Positions 1 through 9,700 of a stretch of 64,000 nt of DNA are shown piece by piece (within the stretch, counting starts at the first letter, position 1; each line of letters starts with the position of its first letter). This DNA is from Maribacter sp. 1_MG-2023 (GTDB lineage: Bacteria > Bacteroidota > Bacteroidia > Flavobacteriales > Flavobacteriaceae). The translations under genes and the position numbers were made by a program. The DNA lies in contig NZ_JAUOPN010000016.1 of the NCBI RefSeq assembly GCF_030547005.1, positions 25,565 to 89,564 of the forward strand, written 5' to 3'. The notes beneath the pieces are model-generated. The model was not told the origin of the DNA. It saw only the letters and a program-made list of their open reading frames with translations, and did not search any database.

Positions 1-852
1 AAGTATGTAATCTGGAGCTTCTAAATCTCCTAATTTCTTATATGACCCTTGGGCTTTTATATATAGACCAGACTTGTACGATTTGGTCAACGAAGAAGTA
101 ATGTTACCGCCACGACCATTAGACGATAAGTTTAATTGTGTTTTACCAAACAAGGAATCTGTTCTGACAACTGGTAACGGCTCTAATACAATTACTCCGC
201 CTATGGCATCGCCACCGTATTCAATTGCTGCAGCGCCTTTAATGACACTTATGTTCTGGTTAGCATTGACATCGACATTTGGGGCATGTTCCTCTCCCCA
301 TTCCATGTCTTGCATTCGAACGTTATTGTTTAGAATTAATATTCTACTACCGTTTAAACCTTGTATTACTGGTTTAACGATGTTACCACCAGTATTTAAT
401 GTTGATACACCTACAATTTTCTTAAGTGCATCGCCTAAACTATTACCACTATTTCGCTCTATATCTTTTACCGATAAAATATTCTCTTGTGCAGAATTGG
501 TGCTTTTGGGAACGTCACCAATCACTTTTACTTCTGTTAATTCTTCTAAATGATGCTCAAGTCTAATTTCTGAAAAGGTATCTCCATTAATAGTTACAGT
601 AATAAACTTGGTTGTGCATTCCGGATGCGATATTTCCAATTCTAAAACTCCGTCACACAGATTTTTAAAAGTAAATTTCCCATTTTCTTTAGAAACTGTA
701 GAAAGGTTTTTACCAGTGACATTAATAGTTGCTCCATTTAGCGTACTGTTGTCATGGAAATCAACTATTTCACCTATTAATATTGAATTGCAATCTTGAG
801 CATAAATTATTGAGCTACAAAAGATTACGAAAACATATAAATAATTTTTCAT
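1..852 (-). CDS. TonB-dependent outer-membrane receptor, ZnuD-like, 5' part only
   Basis: The reading frame is open from an ATG at 852 to the window edge, giving 284 N-terminal residues; the C-terminal barrel lies outside. Residues 1-19 form a signal peptide ending YAQ. Residues about 22-100 are a carboxypeptidase-D-like regulatory domain, and about 112-225 are the TonB plug. The plug carries IQGLNGSRILILNNN (163-177) and IKGAAAIEYGGDAIGGV (204-220). This resembles the plug of ZnuD-type zinc receptors (IRGLDG...RVLNNG...GPAALLYGG), so metal uptake is a reasonable inference. The small His/Cys membrane protein just upstream on the same strand fits that idea. Receptor class is certain; substrate is not. 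Confidence 0.88.
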   Translation of the reverse strand, partial: MKNYLYVFVIFCSSIIYAQDCNSILIGEIVDFHDNSTLNGATINVTGKNLSTVSKENGKFTFKNLCDGVLELEISHPECTTKFITVTINGDTFSEIRLEHHLEELTEVKVIGDVPKSTNSAQENILSVKDIERNSGNSLGDALKKIVGVSTLNTGGNIVKPVIQGLNGSRILILNNNVRMQDMEWGEEHAPNVDVNANQNISVIKGAAAIEYGGDAIGGVIVLEPLPVVRTDSLFGKTQLNLSSNGRGGNITSSLTKSYKSGLYIKAQGSYKKLGDLEAPDYIL

Positions 853-917
853 TATATAAGTTTTTCGAAAGTATGTGCCGATTCTAAAATGGAATCGATT
901 TAAATGTGGATAGTGTA

Positions 918-1223
918 TTAGTCTTGGAAGGGGGGAGGTCTGCCAAAAGTTGCATACCTAAAATAAAATGAAGGAGCCTCTAAAACTAAAGGCGTAATTT
1001 TTTTATCAGTAAAAAAGATAAATGGTAAAAGAATTAATAATAAAATGGCAACAAAAGTAAATTCAGAATTTTGATTCTGAATAGCCATATCGCAAATACT
1101 ACAATTCTCTATCGTATCAACAGAATTGTCATCATGAGAATACACGTGAAAAGAAGTCACCTTAATTAACATAAGGCAAAACAATATAAATACAGATAAA
1201 TATGTAAATATTGAGTTTTTCAC
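918..1223 (-). CDS. Small His/Cys-containing membrane protein, possibly metal-related
   Basis: The protein has 101 residues, with a hydrophobic N-terminal segment (5-22) and a second one (55-72). Between them lies a polar loop with H26, H30, C41 and C44 (the last two as CSIC), which could bind a metal or lie in the periplasm. The C-terminus ends in a GRPPP stretch, reminiscent of short DUF2946-like proteins found beside copper or zinc receptors. It lies 65 bp upstream of the TonB receptor on the same strand and is probably co-transcribed with it. I cannot assign a family firmly; the metal role is inference from residues and position. Confidence 0.6.
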   Translation of the reverse strand: MKNSIFTYLSVFILFCLMLIKVTSFHVYSHDDNSVDTIENCSICDMAIQNQNSEFTFVAILLLILLPFIFFTDKKITPLVLEAPSFYFRYATFGRPPPFQD

Positions 1224-1281
1224 ATCGCTAAAGTACTAAAAGAAGTAGAATTGAATGTTAAAGAAAACCTAACAAAAAAAA

Positions 1282-1596
1282 TTAGAATAAGAATCCGAGT
1301 CCTAATCTTTTAAGCATCTTTTTCTCAAAAGCCCAAAAGAATTTGAATTGTCCAAATAACCAGCCATATATTACCAATAGTATCTGATAAAAGGGGAAAA
1401 TTAATAGAATTCGTAAAATCCAATACATTGTTGTTCCCCACCACGCATCTGGAAAATTAGCTTGTTGTAAGCCAATTAAATTTAAAAAAGGTTTTGCCAC
1501 AAAGACAGAAGATGATCCGGTAATGGAAAAAACAATAAAAATAATAGTTAATTGAAAATTGCTGGTAACGCCCCAACGCTCTTTTAATTTTTGCAT
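1282..1596 (-). CDS. DUF6787 family small membrane protein
   Basis: A 104-residue membrane protein starting MQKLKERWGV, with hydrophobic segments at about 17-37 and 56-80 and a short charged tail rich in K, F and L. I recognise it as the conserved flavobacterial DUF6787 type, often found beside DUF6146 and DUF937 genes as here. The frame is open to a TTG at 1617, but that TTG lies inside a TATATTTG -7 promoter element, so the ATG at 1596 is the better start. Function is unknown. It follows the lipoprotein gene with its own promoter in the 3' end of that gene. Confidence 0.78.
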   Translation of the reverse strand: MQKLKERWGVTSNFQLTIIFIVFSITGSSSVFVAKPFLNLIGLQQANFPDAWWGTTMYWILRILLIFPFYQILLVIYGWLFGQFKFFWAFEKKMLKRLGLGFLF

Positions 1597-1614
1597 GACA
1601 TGTGTTGAATGCCG

Positions 1615-1644
1615 CAAATATACTTTTTAAATACGGGGTACAAA
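1615..1644 (-). promoter_or_regulatory. Bacteroidota promoter for the DUF6787 gene
   Basis: On the minus strand, TTTG (complement of 1641-1644) is followed after 18 nt by TATATTTG (complement of 1615-1622), matching the TTTG / TAnnTTTG consensus. The downstream ATG lies 18 nt past the -7 element. The element overlaps the stop of the preceding lipoprotein gene. Confidence 0.55.
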
Positions 1645-2091
1645 AGGACCTAAACGTTGATTATATTTTCTTTGAAAATAGATGAAGTAATTATAAAGTT
1701 TGTAATTAACCTCATACCCATAATCTATTTGATTTGAGTAATCTATGCGTAATTCATATAAATTAGGGTCAAATCGTGATGGCTGCATAATTCTGTTATT
1801 CCATTCTATAACCATGATGTAATTTCTATTTTCAAGGAAATTTTGAGAATAATAACCCTCTGGTTTGGCAATTGAACTTAGCCATGTATTAAAACCAGGC
1901 TCAATAATTATTATTTCATATTCTGTCTTGTCACTAGAAATAGTAATGGTATCGCCTTGTACTTGGTTAAAAGCCTGTTCTTCATTATTCGAAATAGCTA
2001 ATGATTCTTTTGATGCTCCGCAATTTAATAGAAGTACAGAAATGGTGCTAACAATTAGCATTACAAAAAAAGAGGTGTATTTCGTTTTCAT
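1627..2091 (-). CDS. DUF6146 family lipoprotein
   Basis: The 154-residue protein starts with a lysine-containing N-region and a hydrophobic stretch (8-22), followed by Cys24 in LLNCG. This suits a lipoprotein signal, although Asn at -1 is not the classic Ala/Gly. The mature part contains a conserved core with WLSSIAKPEGYY and a Tyr-rich tail (YELRIDYSNQIDYGYEVNY, YNYFIYFQRKYNQRLG), which I recognise as the Bacteroidota DUF6146 type. It is preceded by a strong terminator for the upstream DUF937 gene. Molecular role unknown; probably an inner- or outer-membrane-anchored envelope protein. Confidence 0.75.
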   Translation of the reverse strand: MKTKYTSFFVMLIVSTISVLLLNCGASKESLAISNNEEQAFNQVQGDTITISSDKTEYEIIIIEPGFNTWLSSIAKPEGYYSQNFLENRNYIMVIEWNNRIMQPSRFDPNLYELRIDYSNQIDYGYEVNYKLYNYFIYFQRKYNQRLGPFVPRI

Positions 2092-2110
2092 GAATTATAA
2101 GATACAAAAA

Positions 2111-2136
2111 AACCCGCTTGCAGTTGCAAGCGGGTT
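2111..2136 (-). terminator. Rho-independent terminator after the DUF937 gene
   Basis: A perfect 12-bp inverted repeat with a 2-nt loop (arm AACCCGCTTGCA). On the minus strand it is followed by a run of T (plus-strand A tract 2104-2112). It lies 22 bp after the DUF937 stop and before the lipoprotein start. Confidence 0.85.
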
Positions 2137-2158
2137 ATATAAATAGAGTCTTTAAATT

Positions 2159-2791
2159 TTATTTACCGAAAAGACCTCCTAAAAGACCTCCGATTCCACC
2201 ACTACTTTTACTGCCTCCCATTACCATACCGGCAACGTCATCTAGTATGCTACCATCACCATCTGCATCTAACAAAGAAGTAATTAAGCTTTGATTTTCT
2301 TGTGGTTGTCCACCAAGCATGCTACCTAAAAGAGCATTCATGCCAGTACCATCACTTACGTTACTTTGTGCAGTTTGCTTACCTATCATTCCCATGACTA
2401 TAGGAGCAGCTATTTTTAAAATAGAAGCTACAGAACCTGCGTCGATACCAGATTTTTGACTTAAAGCACTTTCTACTTGAGGTTGTTTGTCTCCAAATAC
2501 ATGACTCAAAATACCAGCACCATCTGCCATTACACTATCGTCAACACCGCCGCCAAAAAGACCACCTAAGTTATCCAAAATACCACCACTATGATTACTA
2601 GATAATGCGCTCATTAAACCTTGAGCACCTTCTGGAGTAGATACATTTTTTTTCATTGCACCAAGAATAAGTGGCATAGCCATACTTAGTACATTTGCGG
2701 TTTTATCTGCCGGTTGGTTGGTTTGACCTGCAACTCCGCTAATTAATTGTTGCCCCATTGGGCTATTTAATAAATCTAATAATCCTGCCAT
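2159..2791 (-). CDS. DUF937 (YidB-like) protein
   Basis: A 210-residue, Gly/Met/Ser-rich, low-aromatic protein beginning MAGLLDLLNSPMGQQLISG, with the two DUF937-type repeat blocks (about 1-90 and 95-180) and repeated short helices separated by GG turns (LGGLFGGG, LLGSMLGG, GGLLGGLFGK at the C-terminus). No signal peptide or transmembrane segment is evident. The family is widespread but has no firm biochemical role. It sits downstream of serA and has its own strong terminator. Confidence 0.85.
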   Translation of the reverse strand: MAGLLDLLNSPMGQQLISGVAGQTNQPADKTANVLSMAMPLILGAMKKNVSTPEGAQGLMSALSSNHSGGILDNLGGLFGGGVDDSVMADGAGILSHVFGDKQPQVESALSQKSGIDAGSVASILKIAAPIVMGMIGKQTAQSNVSDGTGMNALLGSMLGGQPQENQSLITSLLDADGDGSILDDVAGMVMGGSKSSGGIGGLLGGLFGK

Positions 2792-2860
2792 TGTAATAGT
2801 TAATTTAATGTTTACGTTGTAAAATACGAAAAAGAGTCAAGAATATTGCCTTTTAAGCCT

Positions 2861-3811
2861 CTATTTTAATAACGATATAATTTGGTCGGCCAATTCTAGT
2901 CCTATTCTTTCTTGAGCTTCTAGTGTAGCTGCACCAATATGTGGCGTTAGCGATATACTAGAATGCATCAATATTTTAACTTCTGGTGTTGGTTCAGATT
3001 CATAAACGTCTAAACCAGCAAAGGCAACAGAGCCGTTTTCTAAAGCTTCAATTAAGGCAACTTCATCTAAAACTCCACCTCTGGCTGCATTTACGATACC
3101 TACTCCCTTTTTCATTTGAGAGAATTCTGTTTTACCCAAAACATAGCTCTTTTGACCCGGTATATGTAACGATATATAATCTGCCTGCTTTAGTAAGTCT
3201 TCTTTCGTTGTATTCTTTAAATTGAATGTCACTTTCTGACCATCGAAAAAAGAAAGTTCAATATCGGTTTGTTCTACTTCTGGGTCGCAATACACAACTT
3301 TCATACCTGCGCCAATAGCCAGTTTTGCTGTTGCTTGACCAATGTTACCGAAGCCGAATAGACCTAAAGTCTTTCCTCTAAGTTCTGTACCTTTTGAATA
3401 CGATTTTTTAAGACCTTTAAAGTTGCTGTCACCCTCTAAAGGCATGTTTCTGTTAGCATCATATAAAAAACGTGCTCCACCGAAAAGATGGGCAAATACT
3501 AATTCTGCCACAGATTCTGATGATGCCGCAGGAGTATTTATAATATGAATGTCTTTAGATTTAGCGTAATCAACATCAATATTATCCATGCCAACACCAC
3601 CTCTTCCTATTAATTTTAGGGTAGGGCAGGCGTCGATTAAATCTTTTCTAACCTTAGTGGCACTACGCACTAATAAGGCGTCAATTTTGTGTTCGTTTAT
3701 ATAGTTTGCTAACTGTTCTTGAGCAACAGTTGTCGTTAAAACTTCAAATCCTGATTTCTCTAAAGCGTCAATGCCGTTTTGAGAAATACCATCATTTGCT
3801 AATATCTTCAT
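2861..3811 (-). CDS. serA: D-3-phosphoglycerate dehydrogenase (2-hydroxyacid dehydrogenase family)
   Basis: This enzyme oxidises 3-phosphoglycerate to 3-phosphohydroxypyruvate with NAD, the first step of serine synthesis. The 316-residue protein has the D-2-hydroxyacid dehydrogenase fold: substrate domain 1-100, Rossmann domain about 100-285 with GFGNIGQA (153-160), and the catalytic triad R244, E273 and H291. It lacks the C-terminal ACT regulatory domain of enterobacterial SerA, so serine feedback through ACT is not expected. The gene lies downstream of serC on the same strand, separated by 182 bp with internal hairpins. Family certain; serA assignment rests on pairing with serC. Confidence 0.9.
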   Translation of the reverse strand: MKILANDGISQNGIDALEKSGFEVLTTTVAQEQLANYINEHKIDALLVRSATKVRKDLIDACPTLKLIGRGGVGMDNIDVDYAKSKDIHIINTPAASSESVAELVFAHLFGGARFLYDANRNMPLEGDSNFKGLKKSYSKGTELRGKTLGLFGFGNIGQATAKLAIGAGMKVVYCDPEVEQTDIELSFFDGQKVTFNLKNTTKEDLLKQADYISLHIPGQKSYVLGKTEFSQMKKGVGIVNAARGGVLDEVALIEALENGSVAFAGLDVYESEPTPEVKILMHSSISLTPHIGAATLEAQERIGLELADQIISLLK

Positions 3812-3827
3812 ATGTTTTACTGGATTA

Positions 3828-3928
3828 TCGAGATTTTAATGCTCCGAGGTTTTCTTGTCTATTCCGTTCGGGAAGATCTCAAAAATTCACGTAGGCTCAC
3901 TTAGAAATTCTTCGTGAGTTTATCTCGA
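3828..3928. repeat. Nested inverted repeats in the serC-serA spacer
   Basis: TCGAGAT (3828-3834) is matched by ATCTCGA (3922-3928), and inside lies CTCAC (3896-3900) matched by GTGAG (3914-3918). An alternative partner ATCTC occurs at 3876-3880. The spacer could fold in RNA or be a decayed palindromic element. No riboswitch class recognised. Confidence 0.4.
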
Positions 3929-3993
3929 ATTATTTTATTGAAATTTAAATACTGATTGAAATATAAACTAATAAAGTAAATCGTTTGAATTAA

Positions 3994-5058
3994 TTATCCT
4001 TTACGCTCCATTTCACTCATTACGTCTACCAATACACCAACACTATCTAGAGAAAGTGCGTTGTACATGCTAGCTCTGTAGCCGCCAACAGAACGGTGAC
4101 CGTTTAAACCATTAATACCAGCTTCTTTTAACATGTTATCAAATGTTGTTTTCAAAACCTCATCAGTAATATTAAAGGTTGCATTCATTAAGGAACGGTC
4201 TTCTATATTCGCATAACCTTCAAACACTGGATTTAAGTCTATTTCAGAATATAACAGTCTTGCTTTTTTCTCATTTACTTCTTCAATAGCAGCAATACCT
4301 CCAAGATTTTTTAACCATTCTAAAGTTAGCATAGAAGTATATACAGCAAACACTGATGGAGTATTGAACATACTGTCTTTTGCAATATGCGTTTGATAAT
4401 TAAGCATAGAAGGGATTTTTCTAGAAACTTTACCTAAAATATCATCTTTGACAATTACTAAAGTAGCTCCTGCAGGACCCATGTTTTTTTGTGCTCCAGC
4501 GTATATTAAATCGAACTGAGAAAAATCCATAGTTCTAGAAAAAATATCAGAACTCATATCACAAACTAAAGAACAATCAGTTATTGGAAATTTCTTAAAT
4601 TGTGTTCCGAATATGGTATTGTTTGAAGTTATATGTAAGTAATCTAAACCAGTTGGCACAGAATAGCCTTTAGGGATGTATTTAAAGTTTTCATCTTTAG
4701 ATGATCCAACTTCAACAACTTCTCCAAATAACTTAGCTTCTTTAATCGCTTTGTCGCTCCAAGTACCGGTATTTAAATAACCAGCTTTTTTTTCTAACAA
4801 ATTATATGCAACCATTAAAAACTCTAAGCTTGCGCCACCTTGAAGAAAAAGTGCAGTATAGCCTTTGTCTTTTAAATCAAGTAGTTCTAATGCCAATGAT
4901 CTTGCGTTTTCCATTACGGCAACAAAATCTTTACTTCTGTGAGAAATCTCAATAAGAGAAAGGCCCGAACCGTTGAAGTCCATAACCGCTTCAGAAGCTT
5001 TTAACAATACTTCTTTTGGTAATATACAAGGACCAGCGCTAAAATTATGTTTTTTCAT
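3994..5058 (-). CDS. serC: Phosphoserine aminotransferase
   Basis: This PLP enzyme transfers an amino group from glutamate to 3-phosphohydroxypyruvate, giving phosphoserine, and also acts in pyridoxal phosphate synthesis in many bacteria. At 354 residues it has normal family length, with the N-terminal NFSAGPCILP, the GGASLEF segment (75-81) and the PLP lysine K191 in GAQKNMGPAG. The C-terminal NGHRSVGGYRASMYNAL motif is typical. It precedes serA in the direction of transcription, so the two probably form the serine pathway unit; the 64-bp gap to the upstream acyl-CoA reductase suggests a longer operon. Confidence 0.96.
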   Translation of the reverse strand: MKKHNFSAGPCILPKEVLLKASEAVMDFNGSGLSLIEISHRSKDFVAVMENARSLALELLDLKDKGYTALFLQGGASLEFLMVAYNLLEKKAGYLNTGTWSDKAIKEAKLFGEVVEVGSSKDENFKYIPKGYSVPTGLDYLHITSNNTIFGTQFKKFPITDCSLVCDMSSDIFSRTMDFSQFDLIYAGAQKNMGPAGATLVIVKDDILGKVSRKIPSMLNYQTHIAKDSMFNTPSVFAVYTSMLTLEWLKNLGGIAAIEEVNEKKARLLYSEIDLNPVFEGYANIEDRSLMNATFNITDEVLKTTFDNMLKEAGINGLNGHRSVGGYRASMYNALSLDSVGVLVDVMSEMERKG

Positions 5059-5122
5059 TTTGTTTGTAATTTAAGGATGCAAATGTCAGGATTTTTTAAG
5101 AATTTACTGTCAGGATAGCCAT

Positions 5123-6193
5123 TTAATTCAAAGATGTTCTCAACAAGAAATCAACCGTATCTATACCATCTGCATAATCGTTCAATGATGGCTTTTGTGT
5201 TTGTCCGAATGATATCTCGCCTTCCATGATGCCAGATGAGACTATACACTGAATTTTATCTTCCTCGTTATTTAGATATTTTTTTAAAGTAGGAATGTCT
5301 TCATAATATTCGTAAAACAAAGAGGCAATAGGGGATCCAAAGCTTTTTTCTTCTTTTAATATCAAGAATCCGTTATCTAAGATTTTGAATTCGCTCATCA
5401 AATAAACAGCCTTATTATAATCATAATTGTTAGCATATTTATTATGGTTTATAATATCGCTGTATGGAAACATAGCTTTGAAAAATATATCAATATCATA
5501 GCCTTTCGGAATATAGATCTTAGAAACACTTCTACAACCTAATCCAAAATATCTAAAAATATCTTCGCCAAGAGCAGTTAATTCTTCAGTAGTCTCATTG
5601 CCTGTTAAAACTGCTGCCGAATTTCTGTTTTTACGAATAATATTCGGTTTTTTGCCGAAATAAAATTCAAAATACCTTGCAGTATTGTTACTGCCGGTTG
5701 CGATTACGGCATCATAGTTTTCAAGCTTTTCTTTTGTAAACGTCACCCTGTCTTTGAAAAAGGGTTCGATTTCGATTAGGTAATCAATAAGCAGCGGGAT
5801 CAATTTCTGGTCGTTACTAGATAGCTTTACCAATGCTTTATTTCCAGTAAGCAATACACATAGAAGGTCATGAAACCCTACTAAGGGAATATTACCAGCC
5901 ATTATTAGTGCTACTGTTTTTTCTTCATTAGAATTAATATCATATGCATTTAACCAATTTTCTAAATTACCTTGGGTTAATACATTTGACCATTCTTGAA
6001 AAGCATGAATACAATTTTCTTCTGAAAACCAACCATTATAATGTTGTGCCCTTTCGGCTTCAGTTTTAAAACGCTCGATCCATTTGTCATTTAAGTGATC
6101 AGAAATGGTGTTAGATGTGATTAAATCACAAAATGTACTTAGAAAATTTCCAAGTTTAACAAAAGCTTCTATACTAAGGTTGCTATGGGTCAT
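5123..6193 (-). CDS. LuxC-family acyl-CoA reductase
   Basis: Members of the LuxC family (aldehyde-dehydrogenase fold) reduce activated fatty acyl groups to aldehydes with NADPH. The 356-residue protein shows the nucleotide-site segment VALIMAGNIPLVGFHDLL (94-111), ALVKLSSND (120-128), a central ATGSNNTARYFE (165-176), and a candidate acyl-accepting cysteine C220 in FGLGCRSVSK. It is shorter than LuxC proper (about 480). No luxD/luxE/luxAB is nearby; the neighbours are serC and a divergent ferredoxin, a combination I know from other Flavobacteriia. The physiological substrate is unknown. The region upstream has overlapping divergent promoters shared with the ferredoxin. Confidence 0.85.
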   Translation of the reverse strand: MTHSNLSIEAFVKLGNFLSTFCDLITSNTISDHLNDKWIERFKTEAERAQHYNGWFSEENCIHAFQEWSNVLTQGNLENWLNAYDINSNEEKTVALIMAGNIPLVGFHDLLCVLLTGNKALVKLSSNDQKLIPLLIDYLIEIEPFFKDRVTFTKEKLENYDAVIATGSNNTARYFEFYFGKKPNIIRKNRNSAAVLTGNETTEELTALGEDIFRYFGLGCRSVSKIYIPKGYDIDIFFKAMFPYSDIINHNKYANNYDYNKAVYLMSEFKILDNGFLILKEEKSFGSPIASLFYEYYEDIPTLKKYLNNEEDKIQCIVSSGIMEGEISFGQTQKPSLNDYADGIDTVDFLLRTSLN

Positions 6194-6197
6194 TATA

Positions 6198-6229
6198 TTT
6201 GTATACTAATTCAGTAGGAATTACCTTTG
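6198..6229 (+). promoter_or_regulatory. Promoter of the ferredoxin gene
   Basis: TTTG at 6198-6201, 20 nt spacer, TACCTTTG at 6222-6229: a near-ideal Bacteroidota promoter. The ferredoxin ATG is 54 nt downstream of the -7 element. Confidence 0.65.
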
Positions 6230-6231
6230 TG

Positions 6232-6239
6232 CAAAAATA
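6232..6239 (-). promoter_or_regulatory. Candidate -7 element of the acyl-CoA reductase gene
   Basis: The complement of 6232-6239 reads TATTTTTG, fitting TAnnTTTG, and points to the acyl-CoA reductase start at 6193. It lies only 2 bp from the oppositely oriented -7 element of the ferredoxin. No good -33 TTG was found, so this is weaker than its partner. Confidence 0.4.
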
Positions 6240-6240
6240 A

Positions 6241-6633
<393 letters not shown>

Positions 6634-6745
6634 GTATTATATATTTTCTTTAAGGGTTTTAATAAGTGTAGTTAATCTTTAGATTGCTTTATTCTTTATC
6701 TTCTTAATAAGAAACTGAAAATCACTTAACATACTTATATTAAAT

Positions 6746-6780
6746 AAAAAAAGCTACCTAAATTAATAGGTAGCTTTTTT
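6746..6780. terminator. Bidirectional terminator between ferredoxin and TonB receptor genes
   Basis: An inverted repeat with the arm AAGCTACCTA, a 6-nt AATTAA loop, and A/T tracts on both sides serves the converging genes on both strands. Confidence 0.88.
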
Positions 6781-6797
6781 ATTAAAACTAAATCAAA

Positions 6798-9700
6798 CTA
6801 AAATTTATAATTCAACGATAGGTTGAACATAGTTCCTAATTGACTAAAGTGATACCCATCATACGTCATTTGAGAATAACGTTGGTTGAAAGTAATCAAG
6901 TTAGATTGGTTCTGTGTCTGTGCTGGGTCAGCCAAAATAGCATCACCTGCAGCATTTTGAGAAACAAAATTCCATTCAGGTAATACATTCAACAAGTTGT
7001 TGATGTTAAGTGCAATTGTCAATTTATCTGTAGCGCTAAAATTAACTCCTAAATCAGTAACTACTTTAGGGTCAAATTCAGTTCCAAGGTTGAAATTACC
7101 ATTTGCATCAGTACTCAAACCTTGTTGAAAAAAGCTAGTTTTTCCAAATAATGTATTATTTAAAGAAAAACCGAATTTATTTATTTCGTAATTAGCTCCT
7201 AAAATCCATTTAGTCTTAGGTCTTGAGGTAAAGAATAAAGCTTCTTGAGTTTGGTTTACTACAGATTGACCTGAATTAGCAACTAAGTCAATATCCTTTA
7301 CAGGACCATCAAGTTCATTCTGAATAGTATAGTTACCAGATAAGTTTAAATCTAAACTTCCTTCACCAATTTCGATTCCTTTATAAGCAAGTACAACATC
7401 AATACCAGATGTTTTTGTATCTATTGCATTAGAAAAGAAACTAACATCGCTTAAGTTATTACTAGCTAAAAGAACATCTAATGGATTTGTAGGATCACCA
7501 CTACCTCCGATTTCATTTCCAAGAACAATTCTGTCTTTTACAGCGATATTATAGTAGTCGAAAGTATAACTGAACTTATCGATTTTACCACCAAAACCGA
7601 CAGTGTAGTTTGTAGAAGTTTCAGCATCCAATTGAGGTATACCCAATAATTTTGCTTGTGTAGATACATTGTTGATTAACCCGCCAACTTGTATACCTTG
7701 CCCTGGTACAAAACTATACTGAGCTTTTTGAGTATAGATTTGGTGTAGGGTAGGAGCTCTAAATCCAGAAGATAAAGAACCTCTTAATGTAAATGCATCG
7801 CTAAACTTATAACGAGAACTAAACTTATATATGAAAGTGTTACCGAAATCTGAATAGTTTTCAGTTCTAACAGTACCGCTTAATAAAAAAGCATCGGTAA
7901 CATCATAATCTAAACTTAAATAACCACCAATATTGTATCGGTTGAACTTACCCGAGTTTTGTGGAGAGGCACCTGCAAATGAATCTGCACCACCACCATC
8001 ATAAGAAGCTAATTCACCTTCTATGATTTCAAAAGTCTCTGTTCTAAACTCAGCACCAACACCAATACTTACTTTATCAGATAATAATCTTGAGATATCA
8101 ATGTTTCCAACGTTGTGAGAGAATCTTGTTCCCCCTGGATCAAATGATTGCTGACTATTTTCTCTATAAAGTTCAGAACCTTCTGTAATTTCGCCATCAT
8201 CAACAGAACCGTTACCATTAATATCAACCCATGTGGAAGGAGAATAAACAACATTTCTGTTGTGGGTATTGTTCACTTTGTACGTTTGAGTATTTCCTCC
8301 AGTTGTAAAACTTGCATCAAGATTCCAATCGTTTATAACTGATTTAAAACCTATTGTAGCATTATAATCGCTAAGTTCACCTTCAAATGTTGGAACATAA
8401 CCATCATAACCACCAGCGGTGTTTGGATTGTCTCCAGGGAAAAAATCTGCCAAATATGGAAAATCCTCAACAGTTCTCCAATAAGGAGTTCTGTAGTTTG
8501 CAAAACTATTTACAGCCTTGTAAACATATGCAGCATTACCATACATTGATGTGTTTTCACTTAATTCATAGCCTAAGTTAAGTGAGAATTTAGCAGCAGC
8601 GGTTTCTGGGGATCCATTGATATTTCCTGCGTCTGGTCTTCTAGAAAGAAATTCTTGAACATCTGCAATGTCAGCGCCAAAATCACCAGCTTCACCAGCA
8701 GCATCAACAGTACCTGGTCTGTTTGCTTGGTTTACTTTAGATAGGTCTATTGTATAATTTATAAAGCCTTTGTCCTCACCAATTGATGAGCCATTGTTTA
8801 AAGAAACACCAAACATTTCACCATCACCTTCAGAAGTTATTCCTGTTCTTAATGTTGCTGATCCTTCATTCGGAGAATCTTTAAGTATAATGTTCATTAC
8901 ACCTGCAATTGCATCAGAACCATATTGAGCAGAAGCACCATCACGTAAGATTTCAACTCTTTTAATCGCATCAGTAGGTATAGCTGAAATATCAGCACCT
9001 GTTTCACCACGACCTGGAGATGTTTGTGTATATAATAAAGCACTTAAGTTTTTACGCTTACCATTAATCAAAATCAATGTTCTAGATGGACCCATGTTTC
9101 TGATTTCATAAGGATCCAATAAAGATGTTGCATCGTTTACAGGCGTTTGTACTGTGTTGAAAGAAGGAATTCTATACTGTAATGCCTTGTCAAATGAAGC
9201 TTGACCTGTTGAGCTTAAATCTTTAGCTCCAATTACATCTACTGGTAATGGTGTATCAGCGTTACTTCTAGGTGCTGTACGAGATCCAACAACAATAAAT
9301 TCATCTAGTTGCATTCCTTCTGTTAACTGAACGTTAATCGTATTTTTGCCAAGTGTTGAAACTTCTTGCGTAGCAAAACCGATATAACTAAATACTAGTT
9401 TGGTATCATCATTAATGTTAATTGAATAGTTACCGTCAAAATCAGAAGTAGTACCGTTAGTGGTACCTTTCTCGATAATATTAACTCCTGCCAGCGGCAT
9501 TCCAGAATCATCGGTTACTGTTCCGGTAATAGTGTTTTGAATCTTTTCATTCAAAGTCAAAGCAGTAATACCATTATTTGAAGAATTTATCTTAAGAATT
9601 TTAGCCCTTTCTGGCTTCTTATGATAAACCACATAATATTTGTTGCCAAGATATTCAAAATCAAAACTTGTTTTGCGTTCCAATTTATTAATAATCTTGT

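Noticed and set aside
74..799. Plus-strand open frames of 159 and 63 codons at the left edge
   Set aside because: They are shadows of the minus-strand TonB receptor, which has a signal peptide, regulatory domain and plug.
5123..6193. Bioluminescence operon
   Set aside because: No luxA, luxB, luxD or luxE nearby; LuxC-family reductases occur widely without luminescence.
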